Assembly (NCBI RefSeq): GCF_024622045.1
Contig: NZ_JANKBP010000005.1
Origin: Rodentibacter caecimuris
GTDB taxonomy: Bacteria; Pseudomonadota; Gammaproteobacteria; Enterobacterales; Pasteurellaceae
DNA: 64,000 nucleotides
Strand: one strand, 5' to 3'
Shown: piece by piece, positions 26,186 through 35,390 of the stretch
Layout of the letters: each line of letters opens with the position of its first letter
How positions within the stretch are numbered: position 1 is the first letter of the stretch
Made by a program: the position numbers and the translations under genes
Notes under the pieces: generated by a model
The model's database searches: none
Told to the model about the DNA's origin: nothing
What the model saw: only the letters and a program-made list of their open reading frames with translations

Positions 26186-26905
26186 ATGGAAAATTCATCC
26201 CTTATTTTGACCGCACTTTTAAGCCCCCATCATTTAACGATTCTCGGCAAAATGTTTCTGGCATTACTTTTAGGTAGTATTATCGGTTTAGAACGTGAGT
26301 TAAAACACAAACCCGTTGGCATTAAAACTTGCTCAATTATTGCGATTACAACCTGTGTATTAACCATGGTTTCTATTCAAGCGGCAGAACATTACGCACA
26401 AGTATCCGAAAACATTCGCACCGACCCGATGCGTCTTGCGGCACAAGTTATTAGCGGCATCGGTTTCTTAGGTGCCGGTGTGATTTTACATAAGAAAAAT
26501 GATGCGATTTCAGGATTAACTACCGCGGCGATTATTTGGGCTGCCGCCGCAATCGGTATTGCAACTGGTGCCGGTTTTACTTTTGATGCCTTTATTGCAA
26601 CGGCGATGATTTTAATCGCTATTCGTTTTAGCCCTATGATACAGCGTTTAGTCCGTCATAGAGGGAAAAAAAAGAAAACCAAAATTATCATTCATCTCAG
26701 TTCATCTACCTCGATTGCAATCATTACAAATCTATTGATTCAAAATGATTACCGCATTGAAAATCTTTTCGTAAAAGATTTACCCAATGGAGAGGTTAGA
26801 GTTCAGATCCGATGTTTTGCCATTGATAGTGCGATGATTAAAGATATTTACACATTATTAAAAACGGAAGAAGGTGTGCTGAGCGTTGAATTATTTGAAA
26901 ATTAA
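26186..26905 (+). CDS. MgtC/SapB family membrane protein
   Basis: The 239-residue protein has an N-terminal MgtC domain with about four to five membrane segments (residues 15-160), including the conserved LLGSIIGLERELKHKPVGIKT and the GFLGAGVILHKKNDAISGLTTAAIIWAAAAIGIATGAG signature split across positions 93-130. A soluble C-terminal domain (about 165-239) follows. Relatives affect magnesium limitation survival and modulate ATP synthase in Salmonella; the role in Pasteurellaceae is not established. It is divergent from rimO and has its own terminator. Confidence 0.85.
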   Translation: MENSSLILTALLSPHHLTILGKMFLALLLGSIIGLERELKHKPVGIKTCSIIAITTCVLTMVSIQAAEHYAQVSENIRTDPMRLAAQVISGIGFLGAGVILHKKNDAISGLTTAAIIWAAAAIGIATGAGFTFDAFIATAMILIAIRFSPMIQRLVRHRGKKKKTKIIIHLSSSTSIAIITNLLIQNDYRIENLFVKDLPNGEVRVQIRCFAIDSAMIKDIYTLLKTEEGVLSVELFEN

Positions 26906-26908
26906 AAA

Positions 26909-26930
26909 AAGGGGAATGGTTGTTCCCCTT
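26909..26930 (+). terminator. Terminator after the MgtC-family gene
   Basis: AAGGGGAA-TGGTTG-TTCCCCTT, 8-bp perfect stem, preceded by A7 and followed by a T-rich stretch. Confidence 0.8.
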
Positions 26931-27092
26931 CATTCTTTTAAATATTGTTTAAAACTATTTACCGCCTATCATCGTCCATTTCTCAGCTATTTGCCTTTCG
27001 CCAGTTTTATTCCCAAATAGTTTTCATCATTTTGTCTTTTTCTATTTTAAGCACAATAAAAATTCAAACGTTCGTTAATTGATAAAAATTCC

Positions 27093-27130
27093 TTTACATT
27101 AAAAATAAGATGAATATGATAACAATTCTT
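27093..27130 (+). promoter_or_regulatory. Promoter with overlapping Fur-like box
   Basis: TTTACA (27093-27098) and TATGAT (27115-27120) are 16 bp apart. The 19 bases 27112-27130 match the Fur consensus at 13 of 19 positions by my count and cover the -10 box. This predicts iron repression of the receptor/protease pair downstream; the match is moderate. Confidence 0.5.
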
Positions 27131-27153
27131 ATTTTTAAGCCATAAGGAATACC

Positions 27154-29517
27154 ATGTATAAAAACCAAATTACATTTTTTATTTGCTTAACATTATGCGC
27201 CTCTCGCGCTTTTTCTGAAGAAAAAACGACAAATCACGCTAATATGCTGCCAGAAATTGTGGTATATGGAGACAATAATAAATCCCTTTCCTCCACTCAA
27301 ACGCTTACTTCCACAGAGATAGAAAAAACACCTACAAGCAATAATAACATTACCGATTATTTGCGTTCTAACCCGCATATTCGTTATGAAGACAGCGATC
27401 AAGACGGCTTTCAACGTGGCGAAATTAAGCCGCAAAATATCTCTATTAATGGTGCGGATACAAACCAAACCGCTTATTTTGTCGATAATGTAAATGTGAA
27501 CAACGATTTAACGGTAGATAGTGAAATCTTTGACGGCGCAATGCAAGTCGTACCGGGGATTAGCCATACACAGGCTTATTTCTTTGATGCCTCTATGCTG
27601 TCAAAAGTTAAAGTGCACGACAGCAACATTTCTGCCGGTTTAGGCGGTTTCATGGGCGGAGCGGTAGTTGCCAAAACGAAACAGTACAATGGGCAAGATA
27701 GCGTGTCACTCAAGTATCGCACAACAAATTCCGGCTGGGCGAAAATGAATGCTGATAGTTCGGCACAACATTTATTGGATAAAATCAGACCTGATGCCGG
27801 CGGTGTCGCCGAATTTCAGCCTAAATACCGTAAGCAGACATTTAACATCGTTTTAGAAAAAGGCTTAACGGATAATTTAGGTATGGTGCTGGGTTACAGT
27901 AAACGTCATTCCCGTATCCAACAAAATCGACTCATCGGATACGATACAGAAGCCAAACTAAATAAACAAAATCACCTACGCAATTCCGATAATTTATTGC
28001 TGAATTTCAACTTAGCGGCAAGTGAAAAAGATCGTTTTGAACTAGGATTCCGTTATTCCAATTATAAAGAACAAAAATATTACGCTACCAATATTGATAG
28101 CGATGTCAGCGATTATCATCAAGCCTTCGGCACGACATTGGCCTGGGTTCACTCCTTTGATTCGGGAATTTGGACAAATACCTTAGCTTACGATCGCTTT
28201 AAAGATAAACGAAAATCCTCCTCTGCCAATGTAGAAACGGTTTCTGTTTTTGATGAAAATTTTGATCAGATTTATGATTATGAAAAAGGCGGTTACGGTA
28301 ACAGTTCTCTGACACAAAATAATCTTCATTTCTCAACGGAATTTGCCGTTGATCCTTTTGATTTAGGCACAAGTCGCCACTCTATTTCCGTTGGTGGTAT
28401 TTATCAGGCAACACACTATAAATTTAATCGCCCTCAAGATGTGCATTCTAAAATTATTCAGCGCTATCCTAACATGGATCCGATTGAGTCCACCGATATC
28501 ACCTATAAAGGCAATGCAAAAACCCGTTATCAAAATTTCGTCTTTTATGCGGAAGATTTAATCACCTGGAACAACTTAGAGTTTCGCCCCGGAGTACGTA
28601 TCGAGCGGGATGATTATTTGCAAAATAACAACATTGCCCCACGCTTTGTGGCACGTTATAAACCTTGGGAAGAAACCGGTTTGACATTGGGATTGAACCG
28701 TTATTACGGCCGCTCTTTCGCCTCATTAAAACTGACCAATGACATTTTAAAAATCAATCGTGATACTAACCGTAAATATCAGGAATTTAGTTCGCTAAAA
28801 ACCCCTTATGCCGATGAGCTTAGCCTTGGTTTTGAACAAAAACTAGGAAATCTGGCATTTAAAGTGAATTACATTCACCGCCAAAATAAAAATCGAATTG
28901 TGTTAAAACGTGATGCCAACCGAGTAAATTCCTATCATAACGGCGGTGATTTCAGCGTGGATGTTTACACATTCCAAATAAATAATGATCAGCCTTGGCA
29001 AGTGGCAAAAAGCTATTGGACAACCTCTTTGGGATTTGATTGGTTAAAAACCAAACGTGCAGATATCGGACGGGAACTTGATCCCAATGAAGCGGTATAT
29101 CTTGACGGTAAATTAATGACCCGCCGTGCCATGCTCAATAAAGTCAATAGTTCTACCGAAGATTGGATTGCCCGATTGGGTGTAGATATGGCAATCCCTG
29201 ACTACCATATTACTTGGTCAAATAAAGTTTATATGAAAGCCCCGATTCGCAGTTACGAATTACTGGATAGTGATTTTAATGATGGTATTTCCCGCTATCG
29301 TTCCTATCATTACGGTCGCCACACCCAATGGGATTCCAGTATTCGTTGGCAACCGACCATAGTCGGCAATCACAGCGTTTATTTACAGGTGGATATCCTC
29401 AACGTATTAAATCAAACTCGCAAATCTAAAATTATTAAACCGATTTCAAGTCAGGATGAATACAGCATTTATACGCCCGGTCGTGAATTTTGGTTGGAAA
29501 TAGGCTACAAATTCTAA
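27154..29517 (+). CDS. TonB-dependent outer-membrane receptor (YddB/FusA-like)
   Basis: The 787-residue protein has a signal peptide (to about residue 21), a TonB-box-like EIVVYG (residues 34-39), a plug domain (about 45-170, with NISINGADTNQTAYFVDNVNV and GLGGFMGGAVVAKTK) and a 22-strand-type barrel ending in FWLEIGYKF with the terminal Phe. Length matches E. coli YddB (about 790). The gene 68 bp downstream encodes an M16 protease lipoprotein, the same partnership as YddB/PqqL and FusA/FusC, which import and cleave a host iron protein. Ferredoxin is the cargo in Pectobacterium; the cargo here is unknown. Haem-receptor motifs (FRAP/NPNL) were not seen. Confidence 0.8.
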   Translation: MYKNQITFFICLTLCASRAFSEEKTTNHANMLPEIVVYGDNNKSLSSTQTLTSTEIEKTPTSNNNITDYLRSNPHIRYEDSDQDGFQRGEIKPQNISINGADTNQTAYFVDNVNVNNDLTVDSEIFDGAMQVVPGISHTQAYFFDASMLSKVKVHDSNISAGLGGFMGGAVVAKTKQYNGQDSVSLKYRTTNSGWAKMNADSSAQHLLDKIRPDAGGVAEFQPKYRKQTFNIVLEKGLTDNLGMVLGYSKRHSRIQQNRLIGYDTEAKLNKQNHLRNSDNLLLNFNLAASEKDRFELGFRYSNYKEQKYYATNIDSDVSDYHQAFGTTLAWVHSFDSGIWTNTLAYDRFKDKRKSSSANVETVSVFDENFDQIYDYEKGGYGNSSLTQNNLHFSTEFAVDPFDLGTSRHSISVGGIYQATHYKFNRPQDVHSKIIQRYPNMDPIESTDITYKGNAKTRYQNFVFYAEDLITWNNLEFRPGVRIERDDYLQNNNIAPRFVARYKPWEETGLTLGLNRYYGRSFASLKLTNDILKINRDTNRKYQEFSSLKTPYADELSLGFEQKLGNLAFKVNYIHRQNKNRIVLKRDANRVNSYHNGGDFSVDVYTFQINNDQPWQVAKSYWTTSLGFDWLKTKRADIGRELDPNEAVYLDGKLMTRRAMLNKVNSSTEDWIARLGVDMAIPDYHITWSNKVYMKAPIRSYELLDSDFNDGISRYRSYHYGRHTQWDSSIRWQPTIVGNHSVYLQVDILNVLNQTRKSKIIKPISSQDEYSIYTPGREFWLEIGYKF

Positions 29518-29585
29518 GTTAATATTAATTTCTGCTACGTTAATGCGAATTAGCGTAGCTTTTCTTTTTTTATATTTAAGCAAAA

Positions 29586-32363
29586 ATGATGAAAAAACTA
29601 ACCGCACTTTTTTTACTCTTTTGTACTTTTGGCATGCTTATCGCCTGCCAAAGCAACGTCGATTCCGACACATTACCTTTTGATCCCGATATTAAACAGG
29701 GCAAGCTGGCTAATGGACTGCAATATTATATTTTACACAACAGCGAGCCTAAAAATCGGGTGTATCTTCGTTTAGTGGTGAATGCCGGTTCAATGCACGA
29801 GGACGACGATCAAAAGGGGATCGCCCATTTAGTGGAACATATGGCATTTAACGGTTCAACAAAATACCCTGAAAATACCATTATTAACGCACTGGAAAAG
29901 TTAGGCATGAAATTTGCCCGAGATATCAATGCCTTTACCGATTTTGAAAATACCGTTTATACCCTAAATCTGGACGATAACAGCCCACAAAAACTCTCTC
30001 TTGCCTTTGATGTCATCAATCAATGGATGAATCATCTCACCATTTTGCCGAAAGACCTTGACGGTGAGCGTGGTGTGGTTGAAGAAGAATGGCGTCGCCG
30101 ATTAAGCCCGATGTTGCGCCTCGGCGATAAAAAAAGCGCCATAGAAATGGTGGGATCCCGCTATGTATTACGTGACCCCATTGGCGATATGAAGATTATT
30201 CGCCATATTTCCCGTGATCGAGTGGCGGATTTTTATCATAAATGGTATCGACCGGATAATATGTCGGTGATCGTAGTGGGGGATATTGACCCCAATGAAG
30301 TCAAAACCTTGCTGAATAACGCCTTAGCACAATCCGATCCACGCTTACAAACACCTCTTAATAAAATCGACTTTTCTATTCCGCTTATTCAGCATTGGCG
30401 GGTGGCAAGTGTTGCCGAACAAGGCACAAACATTCCGGCATTGGAACTCAGTTTTTTTGAAGAGGATAAACAGCAGGAAACTGTTACGGATTACAAACAA
30501 GATCTCATTCAGCAAATTGTGACCCGTTTGGTCAATTTACGTTTGCAAAAATGGGAAGAACATCAAGGTGACTGGTTGGATTCAGCTAATTTTTACCGTT
30601 CTCATCTTGGTAAAGAAACCCTACAAACGGTTTTTTCATTGCAATTATTCAATACGCATTACTTAAAAAATATTACCGCACTATTTACCTTTCTGGCTGA
30701 AATTCGACAACACGGCTTTACTCAGGAAGAACTCAATGCGGAAATCACAAGGCTTCACCGCCTCAATGAAAAACAAAAAGAGATTCGTAGCGGCAGCTTA
30801 AAAATTGCCGATGAGCTAATTGTTGTTGCGGCAAATCATCAAATCACGTTAAATGCAAAAGATCGCTACAAGCTAAACCGCCGTTTTTTAGATGAAATCA
30901 AGCTCAGCGATATCAATGAAACCTTTAATAAGACGTTAGCATTAAAAGCCAAATTATTATTGGTAACCCAACCGCTACCAGAACAAAAACTCCCATTCAA
31001 TGCCACAGATATTGAACAACGTTGGGAACAAATCATGCGTCAAACCCAAACCCCTTGGCAACATGAAAAACACCAAGCAAAACGACCGCACTTTACTTCT
31101 GAAGGCGGTGCATTGGTGCTGGAAAAACATTGGGATAAAGGTAATATTGATGAATATCGCCTGAGTAACGGGGCAAAATTGATTTACCATTACAGCGATA
31201 AAACACCAAATCAAGTTCATTTCCGCGCAGTAACCCACGGCGGATTACGCGCCGTGCCAAATCAGGATTATCATTTGTTGCGCACTGCGACCATTTTGGC
31301 GGATGATAGCGGTGTCGGTGAACTCGCTGCGGCGGATGTTAATCATCTCTTTGGGCAAAATCCTCTCGTGTTGGCTACGGTGATTGATGAGGATAAACAA
31401 GGCTTCACCGGTGTGGCAAAATCACAGGATCTGGCTAATTTACTCACGCTGTTTCGGTTAAAACTGCAATCCGCCCCGATTTCCGATAGTGCATTACAAA
31501 AATATCGCCGAGAAACACAGGATTATTTTAAACAAATTGATGCAGAAACACTGTTTATGCAAGCCATATCCCGCTTGCGCCAACCTAATATAGCCACGGC
31601 TTACACGCAAAAACAAAGCGAGTTATTAGGTTTTACGGCTGCGCAATTAAGCCGAATCTATCAAGAAAAAATTTTGGCTAACACGGATTTTACTTATTTC
31701 ATTATCGGTGATATTTCACGACGTGATGTTGAAAAATTAGCAAAACAATATTTGGCAACGGTTGAAGTAAAAACGCAGCCGCGTAAACTTCAAATCCATA
31801 CCATCCACACGCCGAAAAAATCATTTTTGATGAGCGGATTACGCGAGCCTCGCACCGATGTGGAAATTTATCTTACTACTGAAAACCAATGGCAAGCAGA
31901 GCAAAAATACGCGTTAGACATTCTTGGCGATATCGTGCAAGAAAAACTACGCCTTGTGTTGAGGGAAAAAGCATCGGGTATTTATTCCGTCAATAGTTGG
32001 TTTAATCAAGAATCTTATATGCCGCAAATTGAAGGAAAAATTGAATTTAGTTGCGCACCAGAGAGAGCCAATGAGCTGATAAAATTAACGCATCAAATTT
32101 TAGATGACATTATTGAACAAGGCATTGATGAAACTTTGCTTCGCAAAAAACAGGCTGAACAGTTGCAACAAATTAAACGTCAATTTGACTCATTGGTCTC
32201 GGTGGCAAGCCTGATTGAAGAAAGCTATTGGCAACAGGGCAATCCGCAATTGGTTTATCTCTATCAAAGTTTAGAACAACTTACCACTAAAGCTAAGATT
32301 GAAGCATTAGCCAAAAAAGCGCTCGCTAAACCTGCTCGTTTTGAGGCAATTTTACGCCAATAA
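29586..32363 (+). CDS. M16-family zinc protease lipoprotein (PqqL/FusC-like)
   Basis: The 925-residue protein is a lipoprotein: its signal ends in the lipobox LIAC with Cys21. It has the inverted zinc motif HLVEH (His81, Glu84, His85) with a third ligand glutamate in GVVEEEWRRR near residue 167, and two M16 repeats (N-half with active site, inactive C-half), as in E. coli PqqL (931 residues). FusC-type proteases cut imported ferredoxin in the periplasm to release iron. It follows the TonB-dependent receptor by 68 bp with no terminator, so both form an operon. Either of two adjacent ATG codons may be the start. Confidence 0.85.
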   Translation: MMKKLTALFLLFCTFGMLIACQSNVDSDTLPFDPDIKQGKLANGLQYYILHNSEPKNRVYLRLVVNAGSMHEDDDQKGIAHLVEHMAFNGSTKYPENTIINALEKLGMKFARDINAFTDFENTVYTLNLDDNSPQKLSLAFDVINQWMNHLTILPKDLDGERGVVEEEWRRRLSPMLRLGDKKSAIEMVGSRYVLRDPIGDMKIIRHISRDRVADFYHKWYRPDNMSVIVVGDIDPNEVKTLLNNALAQSDPRLQTPLNKIDFSIPLIQHWRVASVAEQGTNIPALELSFFEEDKQQETVTDYKQDLIQQIVTRLVNLRLQKWEEHQGDWLDSANFYRSHLGKETLQTVFSLQLFNTHYLKNITALFTFLAEIRQHGFTQEELNAEITRLHRLNEKQKEIRSGSLKIADELIVVAANHQITLNAKDRYKLNRRFLDEIKLSDINETFNKTLALKAKLLLVTQPLPEQKLPFNATDIEQRWEQIMRQTQTPWQHEKHQAKRPHFTSEGGALVLEKHWDKGNIDEYRLSNGAKLIYHYSDKTPNQVHFRAVTHGGLRAVPNQDYHLLRTATILADDSGVGELAAADVNHLFGQNPLVLATVIDEDKQGFTGVAKSQDLANLLTLFRLKLQSAPISDSALQKYRRETQDYFKQIDAETLFMQAISRLRQPNIATAYTQKQSELLGFTAAQLSRIYQEKILANTDFTYFIIGDISRRDVEKLAKQYLATVEVKTQPRKLQIHTIHTPKKSFLMSGLREPRTDVEIYLTTENQWQAEQKYALDILGDIVQEKLRLVLREKASGIYSVNSWFNQESYMPQIEGKIEFSCAPERANELIKLTHQILDDIIEQGIDETLLRKKQAEQLQQIKRQFDSLVSVASLIEESYWQQGNPQLVYLYQSLEQLTTKAKIEALAKKALAKPARFEAILRQ

Positions 32364-32402
32364 TTGACCGCACTTTAGACCATTAGGTTAGCCATAAAAC
32401 AA

Positions 32403-32438
32403 TCAGCCCCTCAAAATAGCGATATTTTGAGGGGCTGA
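32403..32438. terminator. Strong convergent hairpin between the M16 gene and proS
   Basis: TCAGCCCCTCAAAATA (32403-32418) pairs perfectly over 16 bp with 32423-32438 around a GCGA loop. It lies 40 bp after the M16 gene and 14 bp after proS. Neither flank has a good T-run, so it may act as a bidirectional or RNA-stabilising hairpin. Confidence 0.75.
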
Positions 32439-32451
32439 TCACTGATGTAAA

Positions 32452-34164
32452 TTAAGCTAATTTTGCTTTCAGGAAATCAAATAATTGATCTTTTGCAATC
32501 ATTTCTTTCTCACCGGTACGGCGATTTTTATATTCGATTTCACCGTTTGCTAAATTTTTCTCACCGATCACGATCATATGCGGAACACCGATCAGCTCCA
32601 TATCCGCAAACATCACGCCGGGACGTTCTTTGCGATCATCCAAAATCACATCCACGCCCTGTGCTTGTAGCGTGCGGTAAAGTTCTTCGGCATATTGTTG
32701 TACGGTTTCGGATTTATGCATATTCATCGGCACAATCGCCACGGTGAAAGGTGCAATTTCATCGGTCGGCCAAATAATACCACGCTCGTCATGATGTTGT
32801 TCAATCGCCGCGGCAACCACTCGGGTTACCCCGATACCATAACATCCCATCGTCACGACCATTGGGCGACCGTCTTCCCCTTGTACGGTTGCATTCATTG
32901 CTTCGGAATATTTTTTGCCAAGTTGGAAAATATGCCCGACTTCAATGCCACGTTTAATCAGTAGCGTTCCCTTGCCGTCCGGACTCGGATCGCCTTCTAC
33001 CACATTGCGAATATCGGCGATTTTCGGCAAGGCTACATCACGTTCCCAGTTAATATTGAAATAATGTTTGCCGTCAATATTTGCCCCTGCGCTAAAATCT
33101 GACATCAGGGCTACCGAACGATCGATAATCACAGGAATATTAAGATTGATCGGCCCTAAAGAACCCACCCCAGCCCCAATTTTAGCTTGGATTTCCACCT
33201 CATCGGCAAATTCAAAAGGGGAAGCCACTTCTGCTAATTTTTCCGCTTTAATCTCATTCAGTTCGTGATCGCCACGGATAATTAATGCCACTAATGGCGC
33301 ATCTTCCGCCGCACCTTTAACAATTAAGGTTTTCACGGTTTTTTCAATCGGCAGGTCAAATTGCGCCACTAATTCCGCAATGGTTTTCGCATTTGGCGTA
33401 TCAACCATTTCCATTGCTTTGGTCGGTGCAGCACGCTCACCTATCGCCACTGCTTCGGCTAATTCAATATTGGCGGCATAGTCGGATTCGGTCGAGAAAA
33501 TCACATCATCTTCCCCACTATTCGCCAACACTTGGAATTCATGGGAAGCGCTGCCGCCAATGGAGCCCGTATCTGCTTGCACCGCACGGAAATCCAACCC
33601 TAACCGAGTGAAAATATTACTATAGGTTTGGTACATCACATCATAAGTCTGTTGCAAACTTTCTTTATCAGTGTGGAAAGAATAAGCATCTTTCATGATA
33701 AATTCACGGCTACGCATCACACCAAAACGTGGGCGGACTTCATCACGGAATTTGGTTTGAATATGATAAAGATTAATAGGTAACTGGCGATAAGAGGTAA
33801 TTTCGCGACGCATTAAATCAGTAATGGCTTCTTCATTCGTCGGGCCAATCACAAAACCACGCTCTCCACGATCGGTAAAACGCAATAATTCCGGGCCATA
33901 TTGCTCCCAACGACCGGACTCTTGCCACAGTTCTGCCGGTTGTACCACCGGCATTTTAATTTCAAGCGCACCGCTTTTATCCATTTCTTCGCGAATCACC
34001 TTTTCCACTTTACGCAATACGCGCCAACCTGTTGGCATCCAGTTATAAAGTCCAGCGGCGAGAGGGCGAATCATTCCCGCACGTAACATCAGTTGGTGGC
34101 TGACAATGGCGGCTTCCGCCGGGGTTTCTTTTAATGTCGAAAATAAATATTGACTTGTACGCAT
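32452..34164 (-). CDS. proS: Prolyl-tRNA synthetase
   Basis: Charges tRNA-Pro. ATG 34162-34164 (MRTSQYLFSTLKETPAEA) is the family start and gives 570 residues; an in-frame ATG 26 codons earlier is not supported. Class II motifs are seen: motif 2 region TKFRDEVRPRFGVMRSREFIMKDAYSF, split by the editing INS domain (about 230-390, with the VVDVE/EK-type TLIVKGA core), motif 3 GCYGIGVTRVVAAAIEQ, and the anticodon-binding domain at the end. It is the bacterial long form with the editing insertion. Confidence 0.97.
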   Translation of the reverse strand: MRTSQYLFSTLKETPAEAAIVSHQLMLRAGMIRPLAAGLYNWMPTGWRVLRKVEKVIREEMDKSGALEIKMPVVQPAELWQESGRWEQYGPELLRFTDRGERGFVIGPTNEEAITDLMRREITSYRQLPINLYHIQTKFRDEVRPRFGVMRSREFIMKDAYSFHTDKESLQQTYDVMYQTYSNIFTRLGLDFRAVQADTGSIGGSASHEFQVLANSGEDDVIFSTESDYAANIELAEAVAIGERAAPTKAMEMVDTPNAKTIAELVAQFDLPIEKTVKTLIVKGAAEDAPLVALIIRGDHELNEIKAEKLAEVASPFEFADEVEIQAKIGAGVGSLGPINLNIPVIIDRSVALMSDFSAGANIDGKHYFNINWERDVALPKIADIRNVVEGDPSPDGKGTLLIKRGIEVGHIFQLGKKYSEAMNATVQGEDGRPMVVTMGCYGIGVTRVVAAAIEQHHDERGIIWPTDEIAPFTVAIVPMNMHKSETVQQYAEELYRTLQAQGVDVILDDRKERPGVMFADMELIGVPHMIVIGEKNLANGEIEYKNRRTGEKEMIAKDQLFDFLKAKLA

Positions 34165-34215
34165 TGAATTAACCTTAAATTCGTTAAATGAAGAAAAAAT
34201 TGGTGGGAGTATAAC

Positions 34216-34248
34216 AAAAAGTGCGGTCATTTTTAACCGCACTTTTTT
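34216..34248 (-). terminator. Terminator between potD copy 2 and proS
   Basis: AAAAAGTGCGGT and ACCGCACTTTTTT form a stem from an inverted pair of uptake signals. It lies 11 bp after the stop of the leftward potD and before the proS end of the intergenic gap. Confidence 0.85.
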
Positions 34249-34259
34249 GAAAGAAAAAA

Positions 34260-35312
34260 TTAATTGGTTTTTAATTTATTCCAGTATTTTTCGTAGATAT
34301 CCACGGCATCGCCGACATCACCTTGCATGATACCTTTTTCCACTTCTTCTGAAGGCGGGAATAAGGTCGGATCATTCACTAATTCAGGGCTGAGTAACGC
34401 TTTTACGCCCTCATTCGGCATCGAAAAGCCCATGCGTTCCACTACCACTTTGGCATTTTCAGGACGAAGTAGGAAATTGATAAATTTGTGCGCCCCTTCC
34501 ACATTTTTTGCGGTTTTAGGGATGGCATAGTTATCCATCCAGAAAATCGCCCCCTCTTGCGGATACACAAATTGCAGGCTTGGGTTTTCTTTACGAGCGA
34601 GATAAGCCGAACCGTTCCAAATCATCCCAATGGTGGCTTCCCCCTGTACATAAGGCACTTCCGGTGAGTCGGAGTTGAAAGTTACCACATTAGGCAATAA
34701 TTTCAGCAAACGCTCGTAGGCGGCTTTTATCTCCTCTTCATTTGTGGTGTTGGGCGATTTTCCCTCCAACAATAAAGCGATGTGGAACACTTCACGGGCA
34801 TCGCTGGTCATCAATACTTTGTGTTTAAATTCAGGTTTCCAAAGATCCGCCCAGCTTGTGATGGTTTTCGGATCAATCTCATCCGCGTTCACTTCAATTC
34901 CAGTTAAACCATACACATAAGGTAGGGAATATTTATTCTCAGGATCAAATTCTTTATTAAGCAAATGTGTCGGAATCTGTTTTAAATTACTTAATTTGCT
35001 GTGATCAAGGGGTTGCAACATATTTTCCTTGATCATCTTATTCACATAATAGCTTGACGGGAATACCAAATCATAGCCGGAACCGGTATTCTCCGTTAAT
35101 TTTAGTTTGGCATACATTTCTTCGTTGCTCTCAAAGGTGGAATAAATGACTTCCACACCGGTTTCTTTGGTAAATTGAGCGACGAGTTCGGGCGGCACAT
35201 AGTCCGTCCAGTTATACACATAAAGTTTGTTGTTAGCAAAAGCAGAGGCCGCAAAAAGTGCGGTCGCAGAGAGGAAAAGGTTTTTGATAGAACGAACAAC
35301 GGATTTTTTCAA
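34260..35312 (-). CDS. potD: Spermidine/putrescine-binding periplasmic protein (copy 2)
   Basis: Second PotD paralogue of the window, 350 residues. Signal peptide about residues 1-26 (cleavage ASAFA), then LYVYNWTDYVPPELVAQFTKETGVEV. Pocket segments SYYVNKMI, FNSDSPEVPYVQGEATIGMIWNGS and IFWMDNYAIPKTAKNVEGA are closer to E. coli PotD than those of copy 1. No permease or ATPase gene lies beside it. It is preceded by AGGAG and stops next to a terminator, so it is monocistronic. Confidence 0.9.
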   Translation of the reverse strand: MKKSVVRSIKNLFLSATALFAASAFANNKLYVYNWTDYVPPELVAQFTKETGVEVIYSTFESNEEMYAKLKLTENTGSGYDLVFPSSYYVNKMIKENMLQPLDHSKLSNLKQIPTHLLNKEFDPENKYSLPYVYGLTGIEVNADEIDPKTITSWADLWKPEFKHKVLMTSDAREVFHIALLLEGKSPNTTNEEEIKAAYERLLKLLPNVVTFNSDSPEVPYVQGEATIGMIWNGSAYLARKENPSLQFVYPQEGAIFWMDNYAIPKTAKNVEGAHKFINFLLRPENAKVVVERMGFSMPNEGVKALLSPELVNDPTLFPPSEEVEKGIMQGDVGDAVDIYEKYWNKLKTN

Positions 35313-35390
35313 TTTATCGGTCTCCTAGGGGGATTGTTACAATTAAAGAAATATTAGCTCAATATAGCATTACCGAGCCGAATTTATTTG

